From Acinetobacter calcoaceticus (GTDB taxonomy: Bacteria > Pseudomonadota > Gammaproteobacteria > Pseudomonadales > Moraxellaceae), in the NCBI RefSeq assembly GCF_900520355.1, contig NZ_LS999521.1, positions 1,550,001 to 1,614,000 on the forward strand: DNA of 64,000 nucleotides. The letters run 5' to 3'. A program made the translations under genes and the position numbers. The notes under the pieces were generated by a model. That model worked only from the letters and a program-made list of their open reading frames with translations. It made no database searches and was not told the DNA's origin. This document shows, piece after piece, positions 1 through 9,132 of the stretch (position 1 is its first letter; each line of letters starts with the position of its first letter).

Positions 1-1860
1 CTTGCCCAAGAAAAAACGGGTGATTTCTGGCTGAATGGACGTTTATTTGGAAGTCAGGCCTGCCATACCACCGAAGATGTTGAATACGCTGACTACGTTC
101 TGTTCATTGGTACAAATCCATTTCAAGCACATGGGATTCCAAATGCACGAGACACGCTAAAGCATATTAAGAAAGACCCTAACCGGACTATGGTGGTATT
201 TGACCCGCGCGTTACCGAAACAGCCAAACAAGCAGATATCCACGTGCAATTAAAGCCTGGAACTGATGCTTTTTTAATGTCAGCCATGATTGCTATTATT
301 ATTAAAGAACAACTTTATGATGTGCAGTTTATTGAGCAGCATACGCATGGCTTTGAAGAGGTAAAAACAGCTTTTAACCGTGTCCCGATTGAAGAATATA
401 TTGCTAAAGCGGATGTACCAGTCGATTTGATTTATCAAGTGACTAGAGATTTTGCCAAGGCTAAAAGAGGCTGTCTGCGCATTGATTTAGGTATTCAGCA
501 TACTTTAAATACAACATTAAACGGATATTTAGAAAAACTACTGTATTTAGTGACTGGTCACTTTGGAAAACAAGGTACCAATAATTTGCATACCATGTTT
601 ATTCCAATTTTAAGTGATACAGATGAAAGAAAATCGAAATATCGACGTAGTGTTTACCATAAAATGTTCCCGATTTCTGGATTTTTCCCACCAAATATTT
701 TGCCGGATGAAGTATTAAAAGCAGGTGAAAAACGAATTCGCGCAATTTTTGTAGATAGCTGTAATCCTTTAATAACTTACCCCGATACACCTGCCTATGA
801 AAAGGCATTTAAGGCGTTAGATTTATTGGTCGTGGTCGATGTTGCCATGACGGAAACGGCTAGGTTGGCAGATTATATTTTGCCTGCACATACTCAGTTT
901 GAAAAATGGGAATTTACAGGTTTTAATCTTGAGTTTCCTAAAAACGGTTTTCATTTAAGACATCCTGTATTCACGGCTCAAAGCAATACTTTACCCGAAG
1001 CAGAAATTTACACGCGGTTGCTTGAGGCTATGCAGGTTATTCCTAAAAGCTTTCCATTGTTAGAAAAAATAGCTGCGGTCGACTCGAAAAAAACAGCATA
1101 TTTACCTTATCTGTCGGCTTTAGGCGTGACCTTCGCTCGGCATAAAAAATATATTCCTTTTGCAGCCTCAATTCTTTATCGCACTTTAGGTAAGCGTTTA
1201 GAAAACTCAGCTGCTTCAACGGCATTTTTATTACCTCTGTCTATTCAATACGCTGTTTTACATACAAAAGCTGTTCGCCGTGTGGGCTATAAAGGTAATC
1301 CTTTAACCTTAGGTGTTCGCTTGTTTGATCAAATATTAAAGCAGAGGTCAGGCGTGGTGTTGTCGCAACATGAATATGAAGAAGTTTGGAAGCTGGTTGC
1401 CTATAAAGACAAAAAAATACGTCTGGCTATTCCCGAAATGTTAAATGAGTTGGCAAATTTAAAAAATCATCAATTTAGTATTGAAGAGTTTCCTTTCATC
1501 CTGTTGTCAGGTGAACGTCGTAGTTATAACGCCAATCAAATTTACCGCGACCCTGCATGGCGAAAAGTAGATGCAGAAGGGGCTTTGCGAATTCATCCTG
1601 AAGATGCGACAAACTTGAATGTAGCAGTAGGAGATCAACTCAAATGTATCTCACAACACGGAGAAATTCAGGTCACCGTAGATTTTGATGAAGGTATGAG
1701 AAAAGGTGTTGTTTCTCTTCCACATGGCTATGGCATGCGCTTTCAAGGTGGAGAGCCGATAGGACCACAATTAAATCTTCTGGTGTCTGCTGAACATTGT
1801 GATCCGTTGTCTAAAACCCCGTACCATAAATATGTACCCATCCGTTTAGAAAAATGCTAG
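1..1860 (+). CDS. Molybdopterin-dependent oxidoreductase, large subunit (5' end outside window)
   Basis: The reading frame is open from base 1, so the N-terminus lies upstream; 619 residues are visible. The visible part has the molybdopterin oxidoreductase fold: an early GTNPFQAHG segment typical of the cofactor-binding core, and near the C-terminus a dinucleotide-binding domain starting around LLSGERRSYNANQIYRDP. The N-terminal Fe-S region, if any, cannot be seen. The protein would use a bis-MGD type cofactor, which fits the moa/moe genes that follow. Nitrate reductase, formate dehydrogenase-like and other family members cannot be separated from this part alone, so no substrate is assigned. 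Confidence 0.85.
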   Translation, partial: LAQEKTGDFWLNGRLFGSQACHTTEDVEYADYVLFIGTNPFQAHGIPNARDTLKHIKKDPNRTMVVFDPRVTETAKQADIHVQLKPGTDAFLMSAMIAIIIKEQLYDVQFIEQHTHGFEEVKTAFNRVPIEEYIAKADVPVDLIYQVTRDFAKAKRGCLRIDLGIQHTLNTTLNGYLEKLLYLVTGHFGKQGTNNLHTMFIPILSDTDERKSKYRRSVYHKMFPISGFFPPNILPDEVLKAGEKRIRAIFVDSCNPLITYPDTPAYEKAFKALDLLVVVDVAMTETARLADYILPAHTQFEKWEFTGFNLEFPKNGFHLRHPVFTAQSNTLPEAEIYTRLLEAMQVIPKSFPLLEKIAAVDSKKTAYLPYLSALGVTFARHKKYIPFAASILYRTLGKRLENSAASTAFLLPLSIQYAVLHTKAVRRVGYKGNPLTLGVRLFDQILKQRSGVVLSQHEYEEVWKLVAYKDKKIRLAIPEMLNELANLKNHQFSIEEFPFILLSGERRSYNANQIYRDPAWRKVDAEGALRIHPEDATNLNVAVGDQLKCISQHGEIQVTVDFDEGMRKGVVSLPHGYGMRFQGGEPIGPQLNLLVSAEHCDPLSKTPYHKYVPIRLEKC

Positions 1861-1882
1861 AAATAATGTAGGGTATTTCAGA

Positions 1883-1947
1883 GATTAACGCCGCACTCAT
1901 TTGATACAGCTTTCAAATTTAAGTTGAAAATAGTACGGCGATTAATC
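1883..1947. other. Long imperfect hairpin downstream of the oxidoreductase / upstream of moaA
   Basis: The 228-bp gap before moaA holds two nested inverted repeats. The outer arms are 1883-1897 and 1932-1947 (GATTAA-CGCCG-ACT type, one bulge and one mismatch). The inner arms are TTTCAA at 1911-1916 and TTGAAA at 1924-1929. No T-run follows, so it is not a standard terminator. It could be a processed 3' end, a leader structure for moaA or a repeat element. I did not recognise the conserved Moco riboswitch features in it. Confidence 0.4.
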
Positions 1948-2088
1948 TAGCTGATGCCCAAAAAGTTATGGATGATAATTAGAATTGGAACAAATTTTGC
2001 ATAAACAGCAGAGCACTATTGAAGAGCAATTTATTATTTTAATCGCCCATAAAAAGTGCCCGCAATATTTGAACTGTTCTCGACATGA

Positions 2089-3129
2089 GTGCAAATGATG
2101 AAACAATATCACTCTGAAACTGCGCCAATGCTTCTGCAAGATCAATATGGGCGCATCAAGCGGAAGTTACGTATTTCGGTAACGGATCGCTGCAATTTTA
2201 AGTGTGTATATTGCATGCCTGAACATCCAGAATGGCTAAACAAACAAGACCTGCTTAGTTTTGAGGCACTTTTTCAATTTTGCCATTTTATGGTGCAGCA
2301 AGGTATTGAAAGTATCCGTATTACGGGGGGCGAACCATTAATGCGTCAAGGTATTGTTCACTTTGTTCGTGATTTACAAGCTTTGAAAGTGTTAGGTTTA
2401 AAGCGGGTTTCAATGACCACCAATGGACACTATTTGGCTAAATATGCTCAGCAGTTAAAAGACGCGGGTTTAGATGATTTAAATATTAGTTTAGATAGTC
2501 TTGATGCTATTCAGTTTAAAGAACTCACCAAGAAAAAATTAGAACCTGTTCTAGAGGGTATCCAAGCTGCTAAAGATGCTGGATTACCTTTTAAAATTAA
2601 CTGTGTATTAATGAAAAATAAAAACAACGATCAGATATTACCGATGGTGAAGTGGTCAATTGCCAATCATATTCCTTTACGCTTTATTGAGTTTATGCCT
2701 CTTGATGGCGATGCGCTTTGGTCGAGTAAAGATGTGGTGAGTGAAGCTGAAATATTACAAGTTTTGCAACCTCACTATTCAGTACAGGTCGTCGAACAAG
2801 AGCATGAACCAGCACGCCAATATTTGATTAACAATAGCTACGCCCTCGGAATTATTTCCACAATCACTCATTCATTTTGCCATCAATGTGACCGGATACG
2901 ACTAACGGCGCAAGGTGAGTTATACAACTGTTTATTTGCACCGCAGGGGCTAAATATTAAACCCCTGCTTCAATCATTATTACGTGCAAATGACTCATCC
3001 GATCATGCGCTGCATATTCAACAGTTAACAGATATGGTTATGCCGTATATCTGGCATAAAGCTAAAGGTTTTTATGCCTTACAACATCAACAAGCCCGTA
3101 AAATCAGCATGCATATGCTTGGGGGATAA
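2089..3129 (+). CDS. moaA: GTP 3',8-cyclase MoaA
   Basis: Radical-SAM enzyme that converts GTP to 3',8-cyclo-H2GTP, the first step of molybdopterin synthesis. The N-terminal cluster motif is C35-x3-C39-x2-C42 (DRCNFKCVYCMP). The C-terminal cluster that binds substrate is C264-x2-C267-x13-C281. The protein ends in the conserved Gly-Gly tail (MLGG). Length 346 aa is slightly above the usual 325-340. The frame opens at a GTG; ATG codons at 2095 and 2098 are equally possible starts because no strong ribosome site decides. The next gene starts at the base after its stop codon, so moaA heads the moa operon. Confidence 0.93.
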   Translation: MQMMKQYHSETAPMLLQDQYGRIKRKLRISVTDRCNFKCVYCMPEHPEWLNKQDLLSFEALFQFCHFMVQQGIESIRITGGEPLMRQGIVHFVRDLQALKVLGLKRVSMTTNGHYLAKYAQQLKDAGLDDLNISLDSLDAIQFKELTKKKLEPVLEGIQAAKDAGLPFKINCVLMKNKNNDQILPMVKWSIANHIPLRFIEFMPLDGDALWSSKDVVSEAEILQVLQPHYSVQVVEQEHEPARQYLINNSYALGIISTITHSFCHQCDRIRLTAQGELYNCLFAPQGLNIKPLLQSLLRANDSSDHALHIQQLTDMVMPYIWHKAKGFYALQHQQARKISMHMLGG

Positions 3130-3384
3130 ATGCAACAATCTATTCAAATTAAAATCGAAACGTTTGGTGCAATTGAAAAATTGCTTCCTCAAAATCTTTC
3201 GGTAGTTTTTCCTAACCAGATTTTGGTTAAAGATGTATTAGATGAAATTGTTTCATTACATCCGGAATGTACACAAGCCATGGAAAAATGTGCATGTGCA
3301 ATTGGTGATAATGTCATAACGCGTCAATCTGCTTTAAGTGAACCATGTACTTTGGTTTTATTATCGCCAGTTGCTGGAGGTTAA
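3130..3384 (+). CDS. moaD: Molybdopterin synthase small subunit MoaD
   Basis: An 84-aa ubiquitin-fold sulfur carrier. It ends in the diagnostic Gly-Gly (SPVAGG), which is adenylated by a MoeB-type enzyme and then thiocarboxylated to give sulfur to the dithiolene. It begins directly after the moaA stop and is followed 3 bp later by moaE, its partner in the synthase heterotetramer. No moeB is seen nearby, so activation must be encoded elsewhere. Confidence 0.88.
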   Translation: MQQSIQIKIETFGAIEKLLPQNLSVVFPNQILVKDVLDEIVSLHPECTQAMEKCACAIGDNVITRQSALSEPCTLVLLSPVAGG

Positions 3385-3387
3385 GTC

Positions 3388-3873
3388 ATGCAAGATTTTG
3401 CACGTATACAAGAGCAGGCTTTAAGTTTAGATACTTTTGATCCTATCCAATCATTTCCTGAATGTGGTGGAATCGATATTTTTATAGGTACGGTTCGTAA
3501 TCACCATGAGGGTAAAGCTGTTAAGGCGTTGAAATATACGTCATATAAGCCACTTTCTGAAAAAATGATACGTGAAATTGAACTGGAAATTGAGAAAAAG
3601 TATCAGGTATCTTATGTGCGGGTTATTCATCGGATTGGATATTTGGATGTAGGTGAAACAGCCATTATTGCGATTGCTTATGCAGCTCATCGCCGTGAAG
3701 CGTTTCAGGCATGTGAGGAAGCGGTTGAGCGGGTGAAACATGAAGTACCAGTTTTTAAAGAAGAGTTCTTTACAGATGGTACAAGTCACTACGTAGAAGG
3801 TTGCTGTATTCGCAAAGATGCACCGCAAGAACACAAGCATCACCATCATACCGGCCATGAACACCAACACTGA
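3388..3873 (+). CDS. moaE: Molybdopterin synthase large subunit MoaE
   Basis: Catalytic subunit of molybdopterin synthase, which turns cPMP into molybdopterin using MoaD thiocarboxylate. The family pattern is clear: the DIFIGTVRNHHEGK segment near residue 30, then HRIGYLDVGETAI, and the active-site lysine region RVKHEVPVFKEEF around residues 113-125. At 161 aa it is slightly longer than usual because of a histidine-rich tail (EHKHHHHTGHEHQH) not needed by the family fold. The tail may bind metal, or may simply be a lineage extension. Translated between moaD and moaCB. Confidence 0.92.
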   Translation: MQDFARIQEQALSLDTFDPIQSFPECGGIDIFIGTVRNHHEGKAVKALKYTSYKPLSEKMIREIELEIEKKYQVSYVRVIHRIGYLDVGETAIIAIAYAAHRREAFQACEEAVERVKHEVPVFKEEFFTDGTSHYVEGCCIRKDAPQEHKHHHHTGHEHQH

Positions 3874-3895
3874 ATATGCACGACTAGGATAAAAA

Positions 3896-4819
3896 ATGAA
3901 AAACGTAGGAATGAAGCCGGAAAGTTATCGTGTTGCTGAAGCACAGGCAATTTTATATGCACCGCCACATTGTATTGAGCTATTAAGACAAGGGAATACT
4001 GAAAAGGGTGATGCATTAAAAACCGCACGTGTTGCAGGAATCTTGGCAGCCAAACGCACCGATGAGCTAATTCCTTTATGCCACCCGTTACCGATTTATC
4101 GTGCAGACGTTGAATATGAATTAGAGCATGATTTCGTAAAGATTATTACCGTAGTTGAGACCATTGGCCCTACAGGGGTTGAAATGGAAGCCTTAACGGC
4201 TGCAAGCCTTGCAGGTTTAACGATTTATGACATGTTAAAACCACATTGTGAGCCAGAAGAACTCTGGATGGATCAATGTAAACTGCTTAAGAAAAAGGGT
4301 GGGAAATCACACTTTAAACGAGTACTTCGTCAACCCGTTTCGGCAGCGGTCATTGTGTTATCCGACACCGTTGCAGCCGGTAGAAAACCCGATACAGCCG
4401 GAAAATCTGTGGTTGAAACTTTAACTGAGGCAGGATTCGATCCGATTCATTACCAAATTTTGCCTGATGAAGCAGAAACTCTAAAAGATTTAGTGCTTGA
4501 GTTGAGCAAATCATATGCTTGCATTATGACGGTTGGTGGAACTGGAATTGGTAAGCGTGACATTACAGTCGATACATTAGAGCCACTTTTAGAACGTAAA
4601 TTAGACGGTTTAATGGAAGCAGCGCGATCTTTTGGACAAAAACGCACGCCATATGCAGCAATGTCACGTGGGGTAGCAGGTTTTATCGATCGCTCTCTAG
4701 TGGTGACTTTACCGGGAAGCCGTGGTGGAGCAAGTGAATCAATGGCTGCTATTTTACCCGCCCTTGTTCATATTTTTGATGTTTGCCGTGATTTACCGCA
4801 TCCAGGAGGTTATGAATAA
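3896..4819 (+). CDS. moaCB: Bifunctional MoaC-MoaB fusion, molybdenum cofactor synthesis
   Basis: Two complete domains in one 307-aa chain. Residues 1 to about 140 are MoaC, cyclic pyranopterin monophosphate synthase, with AKRTDELIPLCHPLPI and TGVEMEALTAASLAGLTIYD. Residues about 148-307 are a MoaB/MogA-type domain with TVGGTGIGKRDITVDTLEP and LPGSRGGASESM, the molybdopterin adenylylation family. The fusion joins an early step (cPMP formation) to a late one (adenylylation). Its last base is shared with the moeA start, and the AGGAGG at 4804-4809 inside its 3' end serves moeA. Confidence 0.93.
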   Translation: MKNVGMKPESYRVAEAQAILYAPPHCIELLRQGNTEKGDALKTARVAGILAAKRTDELIPLCHPLPIYRADVEYELEHDFVKIITVVETIGPTGVEMEALTAASLAGLTIYDMLKPHCEPEELWMDQCKLLKKKGGKSHFKRVLRQPVSAAVIVLSDTVAAGRKPDTAGKSVVETLTEAGFDPIHYQILPDEAETLKDLVLELSKSYACIMTVGGTGIGKRDITVDTLEPLLERKLDGLMEAARSFGQKRTPYAAMSRGVAGFIDRSLVVTLPGSRGGASESMAAILPALVHIFDVCRDLPHPGGYE

Positions 4820-6054
4820 TGTCAGGTTGTGGTACAGAGCGTGGATTAATTAGTGTAGATGAAGCTCTTGAGCTGATTATTAAGCAGCCAAAAAAGTTGG
4901 GTTCGATTAACCAAGTTCTTCAAAATAGCCTAAGTAGATATCTCGCTAAAGAAATTTATTCAGAAATTAATCTGCCAAGTTTTTCTCAAAGTGCGGTAGA
5001 TGGTTATGCACTTTGTAGCCATGCTGAAGATTTGCAACAACAAAAATTTCAGGTTACGGGCGAGATTCGTGCGGGAAGCGAAAGCCATGACACCCTTAAA
5101 GAGGGTCAGGCTATTCGTATATTCACAGGCGGTAAAATTCCAGAAGGAACAACCCATGTTGCTCGGCAGGAAGTCGTATCGGTTCTTGCAGCACAGGAAA
5201 TTTGCTTAACTGAGCATATACGTCCTCAAGCTGATATACGTTTTACCGGAGAGGAAATTCAAAAAGGTCAATTGCTTGCCCAAATTGGACAGTTTCTAAA
5301 TATTGGAAGTTTGGCCGCCTTAAGTATGGCTGGTGTGCGAAAAGTTAAAATTTACCGTGCGCCGAAAGTTGTTGTTTTAGTGACTGGAGATGAAGTCGCC
5401 GAAACCGCAGAAGATCTTATCGATGGCAAAATTTTTGATGCAAATGGACCATTACTAAAAGCTTGGTTTGAAGATTATGGCTTAGATGTTGAATTGATTC
5501 ATGTGGCAGATGAGGCAGAGCAAGTCATGCATTACTTTAATCAGTGCAAAGACAGTCATGATGTTATTATAACGACAGGTGGAGTCTCTGTTGGTGATTA
5601 TGACTTTGTACGACCATGTGCTTTTGAGGTTGGTTTTGAACAAATCTTTTGGAAAGTAAAACAGAAGCCGGGAAAACCTCTATTTTTTGCTGAATATTCC
5701 CAGCCAGAAAGAGGCCATCATTGTTACTTGTTAGGCTTACCGGGTAATCCTGCTGCTGTATATGTGGCTATGCAGATATATGGTAAAGCCTTGTTAGATA
5801 GCTTGCAGGGGAATCAGGCGGGGCCAGAGTGGTTTAGTGCGATTTTGGAGCATGACTTAAAAGAAGATGCACGTGAACGTTTTTTGCGCATGTATGCTTA
5901 TTTTGAAAATGGACAGCTTAAAATAAAAAGTCTGGCAAAACAGCAATCACATATGCTGAGTAACTTAATGCAGGCCAACTGTCTTGTTCGAATTCCAGCG
6001 GGTGTAAAACTAGAAGCGGGTTATATATTAAAAGGTATATTTATTTCAAATTAA
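4819..6054 (+). CDS. moeA: Molybdopterin molybdenumtransferase MoeA
   Basis: Inserts molybdate into adenylated molybdopterin, completing Mo-molybdopterin. At 411 aa it has the normal MoeA length. Landmarks are the N-terminal SFSQSAVDGYAL region, RIFTGGKIPEG, VLVTGDEVAE at the start of the MoaB-like domain 3, ITTGGVSVGDYDFV, and LPGNPAAVYV. Its ATG overlaps the moaCB stop by one base, with AGGAGG 9 bases upstream, so translation is probably coupled. It is the last gene of the moa operon. Confidence 0.93.
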   Translation: MSGCGTERGLISVDEALELIIKQPKKLGSINQVLQNSLSRYLAKEIYSEINLPSFSQSAVDGYALCSHAEDLQQQKFQVTGEIRAGSESHDTLKEGQAIRIFTGGKIPEGTTHVARQEVVSVLAAQEICLTEHIRPQADIRFTGEEIQKGQLLAQIGQFLNIGSLAALSMAGVRKVKIYRAPKVVVLVTGDEVAETAEDLIDGKIFDANGPLLKAWFEDYGLDVELIHVADEAEQVMHYFNQCKDSHDVIITTGGVSVGDYDFVRPCAFEVGFEQIFWKVKQKPGKPLFFAEYSQPERGHHCYLLGLPGNPAAVYVAMQIYGKALLDSLQGNQAGPEWFSAILEHDLKEDARERFLRMYAYFENGQLKIKSLAKQQSHMLSNLMQANCLVRIPAGVKLEAGYILKGIFISN

Positions 6055-6067
6055 GTATAAAGAAAGA

Positions 6068-6106
6068 GAAATATGGCTCATTACGCCGTGAATGAGTCAT
6101 ATTTAT
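6068..6106 (+). terminator. Hairpin after moeA, probable operon end
   Basis: Inverted repeat AATATGNCTCATT / AATGAGTCATATT around the loop ACGCCGTG, followed by an AT-rich tail rather than a clean T-run. It lies 14 bases after the moeA stop and probably ends the moa operon. Confidence 0.55.
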
Positions 6107-6258
6107 TCAGCAATTTTATATTTTCTATAATGAATAATTTTTATAAAAGTTAATAAGCATTTATTTTTTTAGAATCAATCTTGCATATATTGTGACAAGT
6201 GGTTTAGGGTATAAACTATAGAGCCATTGGGCTAAATAATATCGAGGAATGCATAAAG

Positions 6259-6735
6259 ATGAAATGGGACGACATCGGTGATCAGCCTTGTTCGGTTGCT
6301 CGTATGCTATCAGTAATTGGCGATCGATGGACGATGCTAATACTACGTAATGCTTTTATGGGAATACGACGTTTTGACGACTTCCAGAAATCATTAGGTG
6401 TAACTCGTCATGTTCTTTCAGATCGTTTAAAACGCTTAGTTGAATATGAAATTTTAGTCAAAGCACCTTATTTTGATAGACAAGAGCGTTTTGAATATCG
6501 ACTAACTGATAAAGGCTTTGAGCTTTATCCAATTATTTTGTCTATGGCGAATTGGGGCGATAAATGGATGGATCAAGGTTTAGGTAAGCCATTAGAATAT
6601 CGTCATAAAACTTGTGGGCATAAGTTTGAACCAGTTATGGTGTGCTCGGTGTGCCGTGAGCCTTTACATGCTAAGCAAGTACAAGTGTCAGCAGGACCAG
6701 GTTATTTTGCGTATATTCAACAAAAACAAGCCTAA
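6259..6735 (+). CDS. HxlR-family winged-helix regulator
   Basis: A 158-aa DNA-binding protein. Residues 10-95 match the HxlR/MarR-like winged helix: C-SVARMLSVIGDRWTMLILR, then FDDFQKSLGVTRHVLSDRLKRL as recognition helix, then the wing FEYRLTDKGFELYPII. Residues 113-135 form a small Cys-rich extension (CGHKFEPVMVCSVC) that could bind zinc. An N-terminal Cys (QPCSVA) is at the position often used for thiol or aldehyde sensing in this family. The start is supported by GAGG at 6243-6246. The target is unknown. Confidence 0.85.
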   Translation: MKWDDIGDQPCSVARMLSVIGDRWTMLILRNAFMGIRRFDDFQKSLGVTRHVLSDRLKRLVEYEILVKAPYFDRQERFEYRLTDKGFELYPIILSMANWGDKWMDQGLGKPLEYRHKTCGHKFEPVMVCSVCREPLHAKQVQVSAGPGYFAYIQQKQA

Positions 6736-6751
6736 TATTTTGCTCTATAAA

Positions 6752-8143
6752 CTATGAAAACTCTTGCTGAATGGCATTGGCGAGAGTTTTATAGATGTGT
6801 TCGTGGTTTGACTGTGCCACATTAAAACGTATGAATTGACCAGCATTAGATGCTTGGCTAAAAGCATTGCCTGGGGCAAGAATAACATTATGATTAATAC
6901 AATATTTCGCAATTTTTGAAGCTTCTAAACCTTCAGGTAAATGACACCATACAAAAATTCCAGCTTGTGGCTTAATCCATGGTCTTATGCCAAGAGGTTC
7001 AAGTTTTGTGATGGTTTCATGCATGGCTTTTGCTAGACGTACTTTTAATAACTCTAAATGCTTGCGATAAGAGCCGTCTGTCAAGGCAGAGAGTAAAACC
7101 TCTGCGGAAACGCCGTTATGCGAGAAATTGGTGGCAATTTTTAAATCGGTAAGCTGATCAATCCATTCTGGTTTAGCAATAATATAGCCACAACGAATAG
7201 ACGCAGATAATGTTTTAGAGAAGCTTCCAATAAAAATGACGCGTGAAAGATTATCTAAAGCTGCAAGTCTAGGGGCGGGAGTATATTCAAAATCTGAGAA
7301 AATATCGTCTTCAACTACAATCAGGTTAGATTGTTCAATCAGCTTTAACAGTTGGTATGCCGTAGATAGAGAAAGTGTGGCACCAGTTGGGTTGTGAATG
7401 CCTGAATTGGTGATATAGAGCCGAGGATTATATTTCTCTATGGTCTCTTTAAATGCTTCTAAATCTGGGCCATTTGCGGTGTAGGGTACTCCAACCACTT
7501 TAACTTGATGAACTTTGAGCAAGGCATGAAAATTAAAATAACACGGGTCATCAATGATCACTACATCATCAGGCTTTAATAAAAACCGAAAAACCAAATC
7601 AATCGATTGCGTTCCCGAATCTGTTAAAAGTACTTGATTTAGATTTGCATCTATTCCTTTCGATTGAGCACGTCTTGCTAATAAATCGCGTAAAGCTGGT
7701 AATCCTAACGGGGTTGAATAACCCATTAAACAAGCGTCTGTCCCTCTTGCAGCAGCTCTTAATCCTTTGCGAATACTCTCTAAGGGCATCCAGTCATCGG
7801 GTAGCCAACCGCATCCAGGTTTAAAAACATCAGCTTTTGCTTCTAAAGATTGACGAGAGATCCATAACGGGTCTACGGAACGTTCTAATTGAGGGCTTAA
7901 TTCACTTAAAGCTAGAGGTGCAAGTGGGCCAACAATATAAAAGCCTGAGCCAGTTCGCGATTCAATTTTTCCAAGCGCAATTAGTCTTTCATAGGCTTCA
8001 ACAACTGTTGAAACAGAAAAGCCAAGATCCTTGGCTAACTTACGAACAGAAGGTAAGCGTGCTCCAGGCATCAAAGATCGGTTTTTTATTTGTTGTTCAA
8101 TCTCTGAAATGACAATTTCAATTTTTGTTTTTGCCTGATTCAC
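6752..8143 (-). CDS. MocR/PdxR-type regulator (GntR HTH + aminotransferase fold)
   Basis: A 463-aa protein with an N-terminal GntR winged helix (about residues 5-75; ARLPSVRKLAKDLGFSVSTV) joined to a fold-type I PLP-dependent aminotransferase-like domain (about 100-463). The PLP-binding lysine is in GSFSKTLSASIRCGY, and NSGIHNPTGATLS and VVEDDIFSDFEY carry other cofactor contacts. Such proteins are usually regulators, not enzymes. It is divergent from the exporter gene starting at 8267, and MocR regulators often control the adjacent divergent gene. The ligand is not known. Confidence 0.88.
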   Translation of the reverse strand: MNQAKTKIEIVISEIEQQIKNRSLMPGARLPSVRKLAKDLGFSVSTVVEAYERLIALGKIESRTGSGFYIVGPLAPLALSELSPQLERSVDPLWISRQSLEAKADVFKPGCGWLPDDWMPLESIRKGLRAAARGTDACLMGYSTPLGLPALRDLLARRAQSKGIDANLNQVLLTDSGTQSIDLVFRFLLKPDDVVIIDDPCYFNFHALLKVHQVKVVGVPYTANGPDLEAFKETIEKYNPRLYITNSGIHNPTGATLSLSTAYQLLKLIEQSNLIVVEDDIFSDFEYTPAPRLAALDNLSRVIFIGSFSKTLSASIRCGYIIAKPEWIDQLTDLKIATNFSHNGVSAEVLLSALTDGSYRKHLELLKVRLAKAMHETITKLEPLGIRPWIKPQAGIFVWCHLPEGLEASKIAKYCINHNVILAPGNAFSQASNAGQFIRFNVAQSNHEHIYKTLANAIQQEFS

Positions 8144-8160
8144 TTGTTTGTAATCCTAAC

Positions 8161-8206
8161 TGTACTGGTTATAGATACATAACAGTTCTTTTAAATTGTA
8201 CTGCTT
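8161..8206. promoter_or_regulatory. Direct repeats in the MocR-exporter intergenic region
   Basis: Two copies of TGTACTG(G/C)TT start at 8161 and 8197, 36 bp apart. They lie in the roughly 120-bp region shared by the MocR-type gene and the exporter. Regulators of this type are known to bind direct repeats, so this is a candidate operator. Confidence 0.45.
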
Positions 8207-8266
8207 TGTATCTGGTTTTATCACCTTAGCACAGCTTAAATTCTTCGTATAGTGATGGAGAAAATT

Positions 8267-9130
8267 ATGAATAGGTTTATGAATGGCTGGGTGAATGGAT
8301 TTATTGGGGTAGCTATTTTTGCCGGGTCTCTACCAGCAACACGTGTTGCTGTAATGGGATTTGAACCTGGGTTTTTAACGGCAGCACGTGCAGCAATTGC
8401 TGGTATTTTGGGGCTTATTCTTATTTTAGTTTTAAAACAAAAAAAGCCAGCCAAGCAAGATTGGTGGCCACTTGCCATTGTTGCTATAGGCGTAGTGATC
8501 GGGTTTCCTTTATTTACAGCGCTTGCCTTGCAATATATGAATGCAGCCCATTCAATTGTCTTTGTTAGTCTTTTGCCACTTGCAACTGCAATCTTTGCTG
8601 TGCTGAGAGGTGGAGAAAAACCGAATCAATTTTTCTGGATATTTGCAGTCTTGGGGAGTGCAGTTGTTTTCGCTTATATGTTTTTCCTTTCTGGTGATAC
8701 ATCACTTGGAATAGGGGACTTTTACATGTTGATGGCGATTATTTTCTGTGGTTTTGGCTATGCAGAAGGTGGTGTACTTTCAAGAAAAATCGGTGGGTGG
8801 CAAGTCATTTGTTGGGCGCTCATTCTGTCATTACCCTTCATGCTGTTCTTTACTATTTTTTATATGCCAGCTTCATTTCAGAGTGTGTCTACATCAGCTC
8901 TAGTCGGTCTTATGTATGTGTCTTTGTTTAGTATGCTGATTGGTTTCTTTTTTTGGTATAAAGGGCTTGCTCAAGGTGGAATTGCTGCCATTAGCCAACT
9001 ACAGCTCTTACAGCCATTAATGGGTCTAGCCATTGCGGCAATTTTATTGCACGAACATGTGAGTTGGTCCATGTTAGGAGTAACAGCAGCCACTATTTTG
9101 TGTGTCGCTGCTGCAAAAAAGTTTGCTTAA
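8267..9130 (+). CDS. EamA/DMT-family membrane transporter
   Basis: A roughly 287-aa integral inner-membrane protein with about ten hydrophobic segments arranged as two EamA repeats, typical of drug/metabolite exporters of the RhaT/YdcZ type. The frame is open from a GTG at 8252. GGAG at 8257-8260, six bases before the ATG at 8267, favours the later start. It is divergent from a MocR-type regulator that probably controls it. The substrate cannot be read from sequence; amino acids or their analogues are common for such regulator-exporter pairs. Confidence 0.85.
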   Translation: MNRFMNGWVNGFIGVAIFAGSLPATRVAVMGFEPGFLTAARAAIAGILGLILILVLKQKKPAKQDWWPLAIVAIGVVIGFPLFTALALQYMNAAHSIVFVSLLPLATAIFAVLRGGEKPNQFFWIFAVLGSAVVFAYMFFLSGDTSLGIGDFYMLMAIIFCGFGYAEGGVLSRKIGGWQVICWALILSLPFMLFFTIFYMPASFQSVSTSALVGLMYVSLFSMLIGFFFWYKGLAQGGIAAISQLQLLQPLMGLAIAAILLHEHVSWSMLGVTAATILCVAAAKKFA

Positions 9131-9132
9131 CT

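Noticed and set aside
1883..2088. Moco riboswitch upstream of moaA
   Set aside because: A hairpin is present, but I could not find the conserved multi-stem core of that motif.
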